DNA from: Polyangium spumosum
Lineage (GTDB): Bacteria > Myxococcota_A > Polyangia > Polyangiales > Polyangiaceae
Length of the DNA stretch: 64,000 bases
Assembly: GCF_009649845.1 (NCBI RefSeq)
Contig: NZ_WJIE01000019.1
Span: forward strand, 1-64,000
Direction: 5' to 3'
Shown here: positions 48,413-57,337 of the stretch, in pieces
How positions within the stretch are numbered: the first letter of the stretch is position 1
Layout: the number at the start of each line of letters is the position of its first letter
Notes under the pieces: generated by a model
Told to the model about the DNA's origin: nothing
Databases searched by the model: none
What the model saw: only the letters and a program-made list of their open reading frames with translations
Made by a program: the position numbers and the translations under genes

Positions 48413-50701
48413 TCAGGCCTCGGCCTGAGCTTCCGCCTCGGGCGCAGCCTTCTTCGACTTTTCCTTCTTCGTCCCGCCTTCGAGGCAGCTCTCGAGGAGG
48501 AGCTCGGCGACGTCGAGCTGACGGACGCTCTCTTCCTTGCCGTGCGCCTTGAGCCCGTCGGAGATCATCGTCGTGCAGAACGGGCACGCGGTCGCGATCG
48601 TCTTCGCCTCCGTCTGCAGGAGCTGGAGCGTGCGCTTCACGTTCACGCGGTCCTTGTTTTGCTCCTCCATCCAGAACTGCGCGCCGCCCGCGCCGCAGCA
48701 CAGGCCCTTGCTGCGGTTCCAGCCCTCGGCCTCGACGAGCTCCACGCCCGGGATGCTCTTCAGGATGTCACGCGGCTGCTCGTACACGTCGTTGTAGCGG
48801 CCGAGGTAGCAGGAGTCGTGGAAGACGACCTTGCCCTTCACCGCGTTCTTCGGCTTGAGCTTCCGCTCCGCCACCAGCCCGAGCAGGTAGTCCGTGTGGT
48901 GAACGACCTCGAACTTCGCACCGAAGTCGGGGTACTCGTTCAGGATCGTGTTGAAGCAGTGCGGGCAGGCCGTGATGATCTTCTTCACGCCGCCCTGGTC
49001 CTTGTAGCCGTTCAGCGTGGCCACGTTTTGCTCGGCCAGCATCGCGAACAGGTACTCGTTGCCCGCGCGCCGCGCCGGGTCGCCCGTGCACGTCTCCTCC
49101 TGCCCGAGGATCGCGAAGTCCACGCCCGCCGCCTGGAGCAGCCGCGCCGTCGCCCGCGCGATCTTCTTCGCCCGGTCGTCGTAACTCGCCGCGCAGCCGA
49201 CCCAGTAGAGGACCTCGGCCTTCGGGTTGTCGCTCATCATCGGCACGTCGAGCCCCTCGGCCCAGTTCGCGCGATCCATGCGGGCGAGGTTCCACGGGTT
49301 GCCGTTGACCTCCATCGCCTGGAACGGACCGTTGAGCTGCGCCGGGAACTCGCCCTTCACGAGCACCAGGTGCCGCCGCATCTCCACGATCTTGTCGACG
49401 TAGCTGATCATCACGGGACACTGCTCTTCGCAGGCCCGGCACGTCGTGCAGGCCCAGAGCACGTCCGGGTGGATCACGTTCGCCACGAGATCCTGGTTCG
49501 CCTTGCTCTCGCCGCTCGCCTCGGCCGGCGCCTCCTCCGAGACCTCGCCCTCGGGCCGCGGCAGCGCTCCGCCGATCACGTCTTTCTTGTGCTTCTGCGC
49601 GATGAGCTCGTTGTCGTGTTCGTAGAGGTGGTCGCGCAGGTTGAGCGTGAACTGCTTCGGCGAGAGGAGCTTGCCCGTCTTGTGCGCGGGGCAGTTGTCG
49701 GAGCAACGCCCGCACTCCGTGCACGTGTAGAAGTCGAGGATCGCCTTCCAGGTGAAGTCCTGGATCTTGTTCGCGCCGACGGGCTCGGCCTTCTCGGGCT
49801 CCTCGGCCGTCTTCATGACCATCTCGCCGATGGCCTCCGCGCTCGGCGCCATCAGCGGCAGACGGCCGCGCGGCGTCACGTCGCGGAAGAAGACGTTGAA
49901 GACCGCCGTGATGACGTGGAAATGCTTCGAGTACGGAAGGATGTTCGCGAAGACGAGGACGAGCGTGGCGTGTGTCCAGAACCCGGCCTTCGCGAGGATC
50001 ATCAGCGTGTCGCGTGGCACGCCCGCGAGCAGCGTCGCGAAGAGCGAGCCGGCCGGCGAGGGGAACGGCGCCCAGCCGAGCGCCTGCGTCGGCGCGGGCC
50101 CGAGCGGGGCCACGACGTCACGCACCTTCGCGCAGTACTCGGGCTCGAGGTTCGAGCCGGTGCAGCCCGCGAGGCCCTTGTGGTGCAGGACCATGGCGGC
50201 GCCGTCGTAGAGCATGTCCGCCACCATCATCGTGATGATGATGCCGAGGATCAGGATCGCCTCGCCCGACTTCGTCATGCGGGGGTCGACCTTGATCACG
50301 CGGAAGTACAGGAAGACGAGCGCGCCGACGATCACGAGCGACGCGATCACGTCCTTCAGGAACTCGTACGCGTGGCCGAGGGGCAAGCCGAGGAAGCCCT
50401 CGGGCCCGAGGATGAAGAGGTTGAACGACGGGTCGAAGCCGCGCCCCCAGAGGATGATCGACCGGGCCAGGAGCACCACGAAGCCCAGGAAGATGAGCAT
50501 GTGGGCGGCCCCGGCGAGCCGGTAATAATGCATCTTCTTCTGGGCGAGCGCGTAGATGGCCGTGCCCTTCACGCGCTCCGGGACGTCGTCGAAACGATCC
50601 TCCGGCCGCCCGACACGGAGCAGCTCCCACCGCCGGCCTGCGCTGTACGCGAAGGCCCCGGCGAGGCCGAGGATCATGAGAAACATCATGAGCGGATTCA
50701 T
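48413..50701 (-). CDS. Membrane Fe-S oxidoreductase, HdrD/FadF-like
   Basis: 762 aa. The N-terminal ~300 residues have six to seven membrane helices of the NarI/HdrE cytochrome-b type. Next come two [4Fe-4S] clusters (CTECGRCSDNCP at ~327-338 and CTTCRACEEQCP at ~418-429), then two CCG domains of the heterodisulphide-reductase type (YWVGCAAS ... and HDSCYLGRYN ... GLCCGAGGAQFW). A Lys/Glu/Ala tail ends the protein. Such fusions carry electrons between the quinone pool and soluble donors, for example electron-transfer flavoprotein in fatty-acid oxidation; the partner here is unknown. ATG 50701 is used; an in-frame start at 50761 would add 20 residues. Confidence 0.9.
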   Translation of the reverse strand: MNPLMMFLMILGLAGAFAYSAGRRWELLRVGRPEDRFDDVPERVKGTAIYALAQKKMHYYRLAGAAHMLIFLGFVVLLARSIILWGRGFDPSFNLFILGPEGFLGLPLGHAYEFLKDVIASLVIVGALVFLYFRVIKVDPRMTKSGEAILILGIIITMMVADMLYDGAAMVLHHKGLAGCTGSNLEPEYCAKVRDVVAPLGPAPTQALGWAPFPSPAGSLFATLLAGVPRDTLMILAKAGFWTHATLVLVFANILPYSKHFHVITAVFNVFFRDVTPRGRLPLMAPSAEAIGEMVMKTAEEPEKAEPVGANKIQDFTWKAILDFYTCTECGRCSDNCPAHKTGKLLSPKQFTLNLRDHLYEHDNELIAQKHKKDVIGGALPRPEGEVSEEAPAEASGESKANQDLVANVIHPDVLWACTTCRACEEQCPVMISYVDKIVEMRRHLVLVKGEFPAQLNGPFQAMEVNGNPWNLARMDRANWAEGLDVPMMSDNPKAEVLYWVGCAASYDDRAKKIARATARLLQAAGVDFAILGQEETCTGDPARRAGNEYLFAMLAEQNVATLNGYKDQGGVKKIITACPHCFNTILNEYPDFGAKFEVVHHTDYLLGLVAERKLKPKNAVKGKVVFHDSCYLGRYNDVYEQPRDILKSIPGVELVEAEGWNRSKGLCCGAGGAQFWMEEQNKDRVNVKRTLQLLQTEAKTIATACPFCTTMISDGLKAHGKEESVRQLDVAELLLESCLEGGTKKEKSKKAAPEAEAQAEA

Positions 50702-50789
50702 GGCGCGCGTTCTCCCGGGGAAACGGTCCCTGTTGTAGGTGGCGGAGCGGCGGCGCGTCAACCCGAGCGATGCCGCGCGTCACGGGGGT

Positions 50790-50828
50790 TTGGGGGCGTA
50801 GCTCGGCTTGTCCGAGCGTAGCCCCCAA
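50790..50828. repeat. Dispersed hairpin element (second copy)
   Basis: TTGGGGGC (50790-50797) pairs with GCCCCCAA (50821-50828), GCTCGG pairs with CCGAGC inside, with a symmetric GTA/GTA internal loop and a 5-nt apical loop. On the minus strand the core aligns over 35 bases to the terminator hairpin at 18615-18649 (28 identities). It lies downstream of the 50852 lipoprotein gene and may terminate that operon. Confidence 0.75.
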
Positions 50829-50851
50829 GCGTTGACCAAATCGGACCGCGA

Positions 50852-51463
50852 TCAGAGCGTGAACTCGAACGACTTCTCTTCGGTGCCCGGCCCGGGCGAG
50901 AGCTCGACGACCATGCCGAACGGCCGCTGCCCCACGCGCGCGCCGAGGCGCACCCGCACCGGCGCGGCCGCGCCGTTGAGCTTGTCGAGGCGGATGACCA
51001 CGCGATACCGGCCGCGCTTCGGCTCGCCTTCGGAGAGGAAGACGTTCTCCACGTTCTGGCCCTGGCACTCGTTCTCGGACTGCGGGCAATCCCGGTCCTT
51101 CACGAGGCCCGTCGAGGTCGGCTCCCCGACCCGCGCGAGCTCGCCGCCGACGTCGTAGACGTTGAGGTCCACGTCCGCCTCCACCACCTCCCACGCGATC
51201 ACGAACTGCAGGATGCCCGTGTGCAGCCCGCAGCCCTCGTCGATGACGCCGTTGCAGTTGTCGTCCCGCGCGTCGAAGCACATCTCGACGCCCGTCGGCG
51301 TACACGCGGTCTCGAGCACCACGCCCTCGCTCGCCTTGACGTCGCGCACCTTGAGCGCGTCCCGCGGCGGCGGAGGCGGCACCTCGATACAAGCAGGCGC
51401 CACGAACGCAAACAACACGAGCGCCGCGCCCAGGCGGCGGCTCGTCAGAACGTGCCCGCGCAC
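50852..51463 (-). CDS. Lipoprotein with YfaP-like domain
   Basis: 203 aa. Signal peptide with lipobox VAPAC (Cys25), Pro-rich linker, a CNGVIDEGC motif common in myxobacterial surface proteins, then a beta domain (VVEADVDLNVYDVGGELARVG ... DRDCPQSENECQGQNVENVFLSEGEPKRGRYRVVI). The 'DVDLNVYD ... ENVF ... GxYxV' pattern resembles YfaP/DUF2135 proteins by eye. Its start overlaps the end of the upstream PEGA gene by 19 bp. Last gene of a kinase - PEGA - lipoprotein operon. Function unknown. Confidence 0.75.
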   Translation of the reverse strand: MRGHVLTSRRLGAALVLFAFVAPACIEVPPPPPRDALKVRDVKASEGVVLETACTPTGVEMCFDARDDNCNGVIDEGCGLHTGILQFVIAWEVVEADVDLNVYDVGGELARVGEPTSTGLVKDRDCPQSENECQGQNVENVFLSEGEPKRGRYRVVIRLDKLNGAAAPVRVRLGARVGQRPFGMVVELSPGPGTEEKSFEFTL

Positions 51464-52512
51464 GACACCCCGAGGCCCCCGAGCGGCCCGCAGCCGAACG
51501 AGCGGATCCCGGTCTTTGCCGGCAAAGCCTCGTCCTTCGGCTTCGCGGGCTCATCCACGGCGAAGATCGTCAGCACCACGCCCCCCGCGGCGAGCACCGC
51601 TGCGCCGATGCCGAGGCCCAGGCTGACCGTGCGCAACGTCCGCGCGTCGTTTCCATCCGCCTCGATCACCTGGCGATCGAGCTGGCAAAACGCCGCGTCC
51701 CCGCGGTTGCAGTTCGCCCCGTACTCCGCCGTGTGGATCTCGATGTCGCGGGCGACGTTGTTCGCGAGGTGCATCGACACGAGGCCCGCGCCGAGCGCGC
51801 CGAGCCCGAGCCCCACGCCCGCGCCCGCCGTCGCGATCCCGATCGTGCGTTGATGCGGGATCCAGTTCTTCTTGGCCGGCGGCGGCGGAGGCGGCGGAGG
51901 CGGCGGAGGCGGCGGCTCTTTTTTGATCTCCTTCGGATCGATCGAGAGCGCGAGCGGCTTGCCGCCTTCGAGCTCGATCTCCTGCACGTCGTCCTCGTGC
52001 TCCGGCGCGCTCACCACGACCTTGTGCTTGCCGGGCTCCATCCAGAGCGGCTTCGAGAGCGGCAGATCCACGGCCGGTTTGTCGTCGACCGCGAGCTTCG
52101 CCCCGGGCACCTTCGACGTCACCTCGAGCACGCCGATGTGCGCCATCGCCTTCGCGAGCTCGGCGTTGACGTCGGTCTTGTCCTCCTCCGACAAGGGCGC
52201 GACGTCCGAGGCGAGCGCGGCTTCCATGGCCTCGGCCGCGGGGATCCACCGCTCCAGCGCGAGTAGCGAGTAGCCGATCATGCGGATGATCTGCGCGCTC
52301 GGGTAGAGCGCCTTCGCCTGCTCGAAGAGGTTCAGCGCCTTCTCGAACTGGCCCGCGCGGTACTCCTGGAGCCCCTCGGAAGCGGCCTGCCGCGCGAGCT
52401 GGATCTGGGCCTGCGGGGTGTCGGCCGCGGCCGGTCGTGCGAGCGGCGGCGCGGCGAGGCAGGCAGTGGCGACGAAGGCAATGGCGAGCGAACGCCGGCA
52501 GAGCTCGTTCAT
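51445..52512 (-). CDS. Secreted TPR/PEGA protein with poly-proline linker
   Basis: 355 aa. Signal peptide to about residue 30 (ARPAAA), TPR-like region (EYRAGQFEKALNLFEQAKALYPSAQIIRMIGYSLLALERW), a PEGA-like beta domain (VPGAKLAVDDKPAVDLPLSKPLWMEPGKHKVVV), about 14 prolines, then two hydrophobic segments (GIATAGAGVGLGLGALGAGLV and LGLGIGAAVLAAGGVVLTIF) flanking a Cys-containing loop. Same plan as the protein at 16462-17628. Its ATG touches the stop of the Ser/Thr kinase (TGATG), so it is translationally coupled to it; it may be a kinase-linked envelope component. Confidence 0.85.
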   Translation of the reverse strand: MNELCRRSLAIAFVATACLAAPPLARPAAADTPQAQIQLARQAASEGLQEYRAGQFEKALNLFEQAKALYPSAQIIRMIGYSLLALERWIPAAEAMEAALASDVAPLSEEDKTDVNAELAKAMAHIGVLEVTSKVPGAKLAVDDKPAVDLPLSKPLWMEPGKHKVVVSAPEHEDDVQEIELEGGKPLALSIDPKEIKKEPPPPPPPPPPPPPAKKNWIPHQRTIGIATAGAGVGLGLGALGAGLVSMHLANNVARDIEIHTAEYGANCNRGDAAFCQLDRQVIEADGNDARTLRTVSLGLGIGAAVLAAGGVVLTIFAVDEPAKPKDEALPAKTGIRSFGCGPLGGLGVSCAGTF

Positions 52513-54470
52513 CAGAACTTGATGTTACCGACCTTCGGAGCGACGGTACTAGAAGGCTTCGGTTTGACCCCGCCGATCTTGGGGGCCGTGGCGGCCACCA
52601 CACCCGTGGGCTTGGTCGTGGGCGCGGCCGTGGCAGACGGCTCGGCCGTGGCCGCGGGTTCGAGCTCGATCTCCTCGGGCTCGGCCGTCGCCTCGGGTTC
52701 GGCCGTCGGCGCGGCCGTGGCCTCGGTCGTCGGCGAAGGCGCGGGCGGCGGCGCGGGTGGCGGCGGGGCCGGTTCGGCGGTCGGCGCGGCGGCCGTCTGC
52801 GTCGTCGTCGCCTGCGCGGCGGGCGCGGGCCCCGCGGCCTTGCCCTTGAACACGAAGTAGAGGCCCCCTGCGCCCGCCAGGCCGAGCACGATGAGGAAAC
52901 CCGCGAACACGGCGCCGAGCTTCGGCTTGGAGGACTGCGTCGTGGCGCCGGCCTGCGTCGAGTAGAGCGGCGCGCCCGTCGTCCCCGGCGGGATCGTCAC
53001 GCGGGGCATGGGCCCGCCCGACTGCGACAGGCCCATCGCCGCGAGCTGCGCGGCCGTGGCGCCCGACTGCGAGACCGCCGCGGGGTTCATGCCGGGCGGC
53101 AAGGGCATGCCCGACTGCGACAGGCCCGCGGCGGGCACGCTCGTGCCTGGGATCGACATGCCCGGCGGGATCGACCCGCCCGCCACGCTCATGCCGTACA
53201 TCGGCATGCCTTGCAGCGCTTGCCGGACCTGCGCGGAGGCCGAGAGATCGCCCGGGCTCGGCATGTCCAGGCTCGTCGGCTGCGCGGCGTAGTTCACCCC
53301 GAGCGCCATGGCGAGGGCCTGGGTCTGCTCGACCGCGTTCGTGAACCGATGCTCGACCTCGCGGGCGCAGGCCTTGGCGAACCAGGCGTCGAAGCGCGGG
53401 CCGAGGTGCGGCGCCATCGTGCTCGGCGGGACCATCGGCTCGTAGAGGATCTGCCCGATGAGCGCGGCCATGCCCTCGGCCGACCAGTAGTTTTTCCCGG
53501 TGAGCAAGCGGTACGCGATGAGGCCGAGGGCCCAGAGATCCGCGGCCGGCCCGACCTTCGAGGCCTGCCCGCGCGCCTGCTCGGGCGACATGTACCAGGG
53601 CGTGCCGAAGATCGCGCCGTCCTGCGTGAGCTCCTTGGCGTCGCTCTGATCGACGAGCTTGGCGATGCCGAAGTCGAGGATCTTCACGAGCGGCGTGCCG
53701 TCCTCGCGTTGCGTGACGATGAGGTTCGCCGGCTTGAGATCGCGGTGCACGATGCCGAGCGCGTGCGCCTTGTCGAGCACGCGCGCGACCTGCTTCAGGT
53801 AGACGACGACCTCGCCGGCGGGCAGGGCGCCACGTTGCTTGAGCTCCGAGCCGAGATCGCGGCCCTTGAGGAGCTCCATCACGATGAAGGGCACGCCGCC
53901 GATCTCGGGGGCGACGTCGGCGTCGATGACACGCACGACGTGCTCGCTGCCGATGCTGACGGGCGCGCGCGCCTCGGTGCGGAAGCGCTCGACGGCGCCG
54001 GGGTTGTTCGCGACCGACGGGTGCAGGAGCTTGAGCGCGCAGATCTCGCCCGTGTTCGTGTGACGAACGGCGTAGACGGCGCCCATGCCGCCGCGGCCGA
54101 TGAGCTTCTCGACGCGATAACGGCCCTGGATCACGAGCCCGGGCTGGAGATCCCCTGCCTGCGGGTTCACGGGCTCGCCGACGTCGGGCACGGCCGGAGC
54201 GCCGGCGGCGGGGCGGGGCGCGGGGCGCGCGGCGGCTGGCTCCGGAGCGGCGTCCGCGGCGCTCGGGAAGGGCACCGTGGCGACGGCGGAGGGCACGGGC
54301 GCGGCGGCGTAGACGGGCGGCGCGGGCGCTGCCGGCGCGGCGGGCATCGGGGCCGTCCCCCCACGTGCCGAGGCCGGCCTGGGAGGCGGCGGCGGACGCG
54401 AAGGAGTACCGGGCGCGGCGGGTGAAGCGCGAGGCGGCGCGGGCGGTTTCGGCGGCGGAGGAGCAGGCAC
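52512..54470 (-). CDS. Membrane-anchored Ser/Thr protein kinase
   Basis: 652 aa. Pro/Ala-rich N-terminus (~1-105), kinase domain (~110-375): [47 protein letters not shown]. Then a Ser/Gly/Met/Pro-rich segment ([20 protein letters not shown]), one membrane helix ([19 protein letters not shown]) and an Ala/Thr/Glu/Pro-rich outer tail. GTG 54470 has GGGAG five bases upstream; further upstream in-frame starts would run into the divergent ATPase gene. Heads an operon with the PEGA protein and a lipoprotein, which are candidate partners or substrates. Confidence 0.9.
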   Translation of the reverse strand: MPAPPPPKPPAPPRASPAAPGTPSRPPPPPRPASARGGTAPMPAAPAAPAPPVYAAAPVPSAVATVPFPSAADAAPEPAAARPAPRPAAGAPAVPDVGEPVNPQAGDLQPGLVIQGRYRVEKLIGRGGMGAVYAVRHTNTGEICALKLLHPSVANNPGAVERFRTEARAPVSIGSEHVVRVIDADVAPEIGGVPFIVMELLKGRDLGSELKQRGALPAGEVVVYLKQVARVLDKAHALGIVHRDLKPANLIVTQREDGTPLVKILDFGIAKLVDQSDAKELTQDGAIFGTPWYMSPEQARGQASKVGPAADLWALGLIAYRLLTGKNYWSAEGMAALIGQILYEPMVPPSTMAPHLGPRFDAWFAKACAREVEHRFTNAVEQTQALAMALGVNYAAQPTSLDMPSPGDLSASAQVRQALQGMPMYGMSVAGGSIPPGMSIPGTSVPAAGLSQSGMPLPPGMNPAAVSQSGATAAQLAAMGLSQSGGPMPRVTIPPGTTGAPLYSTQAGATTQSSKPKLGAVFAGFLIVLGLAGAGGLYFVFKGKAAGPAPAAQATTTQTAAAPTAEPAPPPPAPPPAPSPTTEATAAPTAEPEATAEPEEIELEPAATAEPSATAAPTTKPTGVVAATAPKIGGVKPKPSSTVAPKVGNIKF

Positions 54471-54634
54471 GAGGACTCCCGGACGATCGAAGCAGCCGAC
54501 AATCGTCGTTCCGCAGAGGCTATAGGTTTTCGACGAAGGGGGCAAGCGAGGTGCTCGCGCCTCGCCTCGTGGCGCTCTTTCCGTTGCGCGGCTCTCGCGA
54601 GGGCCCTCCGAGTTCACTAGACTCGGCGCGCAAG

Positions 54635-55687
54635 ATGAAGGTGACCCGGCTCGGACTGCGAAATTTCACGGTGTTCTCGGACGTGACCTTCGAGTTCGCC
54701 CCTGGGGTCAACGTCTTCATCGGCGAGAACGGGACCGGCAAGTCCCACGTCCTCAAGCTCATCTATGCGCTCACGGAGGCGACCCGCCGCTTTGCCGCGC
54801 GTGGAAGCCTGGAAGACGGGCTCGAACCGACGCTTCCCCACCTGGTCCAGGGCATGCTGATGGGCGTCTTCCAGCCGGACGCCTTGAGTAGCTTCCTCCA
54901 GACGGTCCCCGGCCACTCGACCCTCACGCTCGAATGGGAGCGCGCCCGGCTGGAGGTCACGCTGGACGCCGGTCCGAGATCCACGGTGACGGCGACCGCC
55001 GAGGGTTCGATCGCCGAGGTGGGCCGGCCCCTCTTCATCCCGCCACGCGAGGTGCTCTCGATCTTCCCGGGGTTCGTCGAGGCTTGGCTCAACCGCGAGT
55101 CGGCGTTCGATCGGACGTACTTCGATCTCTGCGTCGCGCTTGGCCTCAAGCCGCTCCGCAAGGGAGGGCCGAAAGCGCTGCTCGACCCGATCGAGGACGA
55201 GCTCGGAGGCAAGGTCGTGATGCAGGAAGGACGATTCTACCTGGACTACGGGCTCCCCATGGAGATGCCCATGGTCGCCGAGGGGGATCGCAAGCTCGCG
55301 ATGATCGCCTGGCTCCTCATGAACGGCTCGCTCTCGGAGAATGCCTACCTGCTCTGGGACGAGCCCGAGGCGAACCTCAACCCGAAGCGCGCCCGCCTGA
55401 CCAGCGACACGGCCGCGGGCCTCGCCCACGCGGGCGCGCAGGTCTTCCTCGCGACGCACGATTATGCGCTCACCTCCGAGCTCTCCCTGAAGGTCGACAC
55501 CGGAGCGCTCGGGGCAGGCGAAGCCGCGTTCCACGCGCTCCGACGCGCTGGTGAAGGCCCCTCGGTCGTCGCGGAGCGTGGAGAGAAGCTCGCCGAGCTC
55601 CAGAACAACGCCATCCTCGATGCGCTCGCGTCGCTGCACGCACGGGAGCAGGAGGCCCTCTTCGCAGACGAGAAAGCGGCGCAGTGA
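54635..55687 (+). CDS. AAA-family (ABC/SMC-like) ATPase
   Basis: 350 aa. Opens [24 protein letters not shown] and has Walker A GENGTGKS (30-37), a long insertion of about 200 residues, Walker B with catalytic Glu in [13 protein letters not shown] (D242-E243) and a switch His in FLATHDYAL (H275). This is the compact AAA_15/21, RecF/OLD-like ATPase type common in DNA repair and phage-defence operons. ATG 54635 is used. The following gene starts inside its stop codon (GTGA), so the two products are made together and probably form a complex. Confidence 0.88.
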   Translation: MKVTRLGLRNFTVFSDVTFEFAPGVNVFIGENGTGKSHVLKLIYALTEATRRFAARGSLEDGLEPTLPHLVQGMLMGVFQPDALSSFLQTVPGHSTLTLEWERARLEVTLDAGPRSTVTATAEGSIAEVGRPLFIPPREVLSIFPGFVEAWLNRESAFDRTYFDLCVALGLKPLRKGGPKALLDPIEDELGGKVVMQEGRFYLDYGLPMEMPMVAEGDRKLAMIAWLLMNGSLSENAYLLWDEPEANLNPKRARLTSDTAAGLAHAGAQVFLATHDYALTSELSLKVDTGALGAGEAAFHALRRAGEGPSVVAERGEKLAELQNNAILDALASLHAREQEALFADEKAAQ

Positions 55688-56244
55688 AGAGGACCATCGA
55701 CGTCGAGCGCATCCGCTTCTCGTTCGGCGAGAGCTGGACGGTGGTCGAGAAGTGGGACGACAGCCCTCCGTACCGCAAGGGCATCCATGGGCTCGACGGC
55801 ACGAAGGCCGTGGACATCGTCGGCGTGCGGGGCGGCGACCTCTACCTGATCGAGGTGAAGGACTTCCGAGGCCACGCCATCGAGACGAAGAAGCGCCAGC
55901 CGAAAGAGCTCCCCCTGGCCATCGGCTGCAAGGTCCGCGACACCGTCGCCGGCCTGGTCGGAGCAAACAGGCAGGGTCGAGAGTCGTGGGTCGAGACCTG
56001 CGCCCAACTGCTCCTGAACGCCAAGCGGCGCGTCCACGTGATCGCCTGGATCGAGGACCCGGACCTTCGCGCGCCAGAACCCCTCGGCAAGAGGCTCATG
56101 TGGCAAAACACGCGGGCCAAGGAGCTCCGCCAGCGCCTCGCTTGGCTCACGCCCCGCGTCCACGTGGCGAGCCGACTCGAACCCGCGGTTCTTGCAGACG
56201 TGGACGCCGAAAACCTACCGGGCGTCGGCGGCGGCCCCGGCTGA
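55684..56244 (+). CDS. PD-(D/E)XK-like putative nuclease
   Basis: 186 aa. The central motif KAVDIVGVRGGDLYLIEVKDFRG places Asp44 before a strand and Glu57-Val-Lys59 on the next, the classical D...ExK metal site of restriction-endonuclease-like folds. Preceding helices (SWTVVEKWDDSPPYRKGIHG) and a following helical half (RESWVETCAQLLLNAKRRVHVIAWIED) fit that fold. No family name recognised. GTG 55684 overlaps the ATPase stop by 4 bp. Nuclease activity is inferred from motif geometry alone; a non-catalytic partner of the ATPase is the alternative. Confidence 0.7.
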   Translation: MKRTIDVERIRFSFGESWTVVEKWDDSPPYRKGIHGLDGTKAVDIVGVRGGDLYLIEVKDFRGHAIETKKRQPKELPLAIGCKVRDTVAGLVGANRQGRESWVETCAQLLLNAKRRVHVIAWIEDPDLRAPEPLGKRLMWQNTRAKELRQRLAWLTPRVHVASRLEPAVLADVDAENLPGVGGGPG

Positions 56245-56246
56245 CA

Positions 56247-56993
56247 CTACCCCGCCTCCTCGACCGCGAGCGCATCCTCCCCGAGCGAAATCCCGTTCGC
56301 GAGGAGGATCTCCGCCGCATGATCGATCGTGAGGATCATCGCGCGGGCCTGCAGAGCGCGTTGCTCGTCCTCGGGCAGATCGCCGGGCCGCGAGGAGGTC
56401 GCGTGCTGGAGGAGGATCGCGGCGGTGACGCTGACGTTCAGGCTCTCGACGAAGCCACGCATGGGGACGCGCACGCTGCGCTTGCAGGCGGCGACGAGCT
56501 CCTCGTGGATGCCGTCGCGCTCGTTGCCGAGGACGAGGCAGAGCTTGGGGATCGAGCGCAGGTCCTCGGGCAAGAGCTCGCCCTGCGGGTGGGTCGCGAC
56601 GAGCTCGTGGCCGGAGGCGGCGAGCACGTCGAGGGCGGCGTGGCTGGTCGGGTAGGTGCGGACGTGGACCCACTGCTCGGAGCCGCGGGCGACCTGGCGG
56701 GCCGCGAGGAAGGAGATGCCGCCACGCTCGACGACGTGCAGGCGCTGGACGCCGAACGCGTCACAGGAGCGCAGGACGGCCGCGCCGTTGTGCGGGTCGT
56801 AGGGCGCGTCCATGAGCACGGTGACGGAGCCGAGGCGGGAGGAGAAGACCGCGTCGAAGCGAGCCTTGCGCTCGGGCGTGAGGAAAGGACCGAGCACGCG
56901 GACGATCGCGGCATGGTCGAGGCCGGCGAGCCGAGCGAGGAGGCGCTTCTGCGCGAGCTCGACCTGGATGGCGTGAGGGGTCCTGCGGCGCAT
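56247..56993 (-). CDS. TrmH/SpoU-family RNA 2'-O-methyltransferase
   Basis: 248 aa. SPOUT knot motifs: motif 1 DAPYDPHNGAAVLRSCDAFGVQRLHVV (Asn/Arg), motif 2 LCLVLGNERDGI, motif 3 VPMRGFVESLNVSVTAAILL. These are the tRNA guanosine-18 2'-O-methyltransferase (TrmH) signatures, and the N-terminal helical extension also fits TrmH. ATG 56993 is chosen; an in-frame extension upstream would run into the 42-bp repeat array. Convergent with the nuclease-like gene (2-bp gap). Confidence 0.9.
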   Translation of the reverse strand: MRRRTPHAIQVELAQKRLLARLAGLDHAAIVRVLGPFLTPERKARFDAVFSSRLGSVTVLMDAPYDPHNGAAVLRSCDAFGVQRLHVVERGGISFLAARQVARGSEQWVHVRTYPTSHAALDVLAASGHELVATHPQGELLPEDLRSIPKLCLVLGNERDGIHEELVAACKRSVRVPMRGFVESLNVSVTAAILLQHATSSRPGDLPEDEQRALQARAMILTIDHAAEILLANGISLGEDALAVEEAG

Positions 56994-57027
56994 CGCGGGG
57001 CGGGGATAGCACGGGGGGAGCGGCGGT

Positions 57028-57337
57028 CGACAGGCCTTCGAGATGGCCCGAGCCATCCCCGAGCCCTGTCGACAGGCCTTCGACATGGCCCGAGCCATCC
57101 CCCAAGCCCCGCCGACCAGCCTTCGAGATGGCCCGAGCCATCTCCGAGCCCCGCCGACCAGCCTTCGACCTCACCCGAGTCATCTCCGAGCCTCGCCGAC
57201 CAGCCTTCGAGATGACCCGGGTCAGCTCATGAGCCTCGCCGACCAGCCTTCGAGCTGGCCCGAGCCATCTCCGAGCCCTGTCGACCAGCCTTCGACCTCA
57301 CCCGGGTCAGCCCCGAGCCTCGCCGACCAGCCTCACC
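57028..57337. repeat. 42-bp hairpin tandem repeat, about eight units
   Basis: CGACCAGCCTTCG or CGACAGGCCTTCG recurs at 57028, 57070, 57113, 57155, 57197, 57240, 57282 and 57324 (spacing 42-43). Most units contain a small inverted repeat; the arms vary together, for example TGGC-CCGA-GCCA in several units but TGAC-CCGG-GTCA in another, so pairing is kept. The array lies between the start of the TrmH gene and the stop of the PAS-STAS gene and just touches the latter's 3' end. Confidence 0.88.

Noticed and set aside
57028-57337. CRISPR array
   Set aside because: Units are contiguous with no unique spacers and there is no cas gene in the window; it is a plain tandem repeat.
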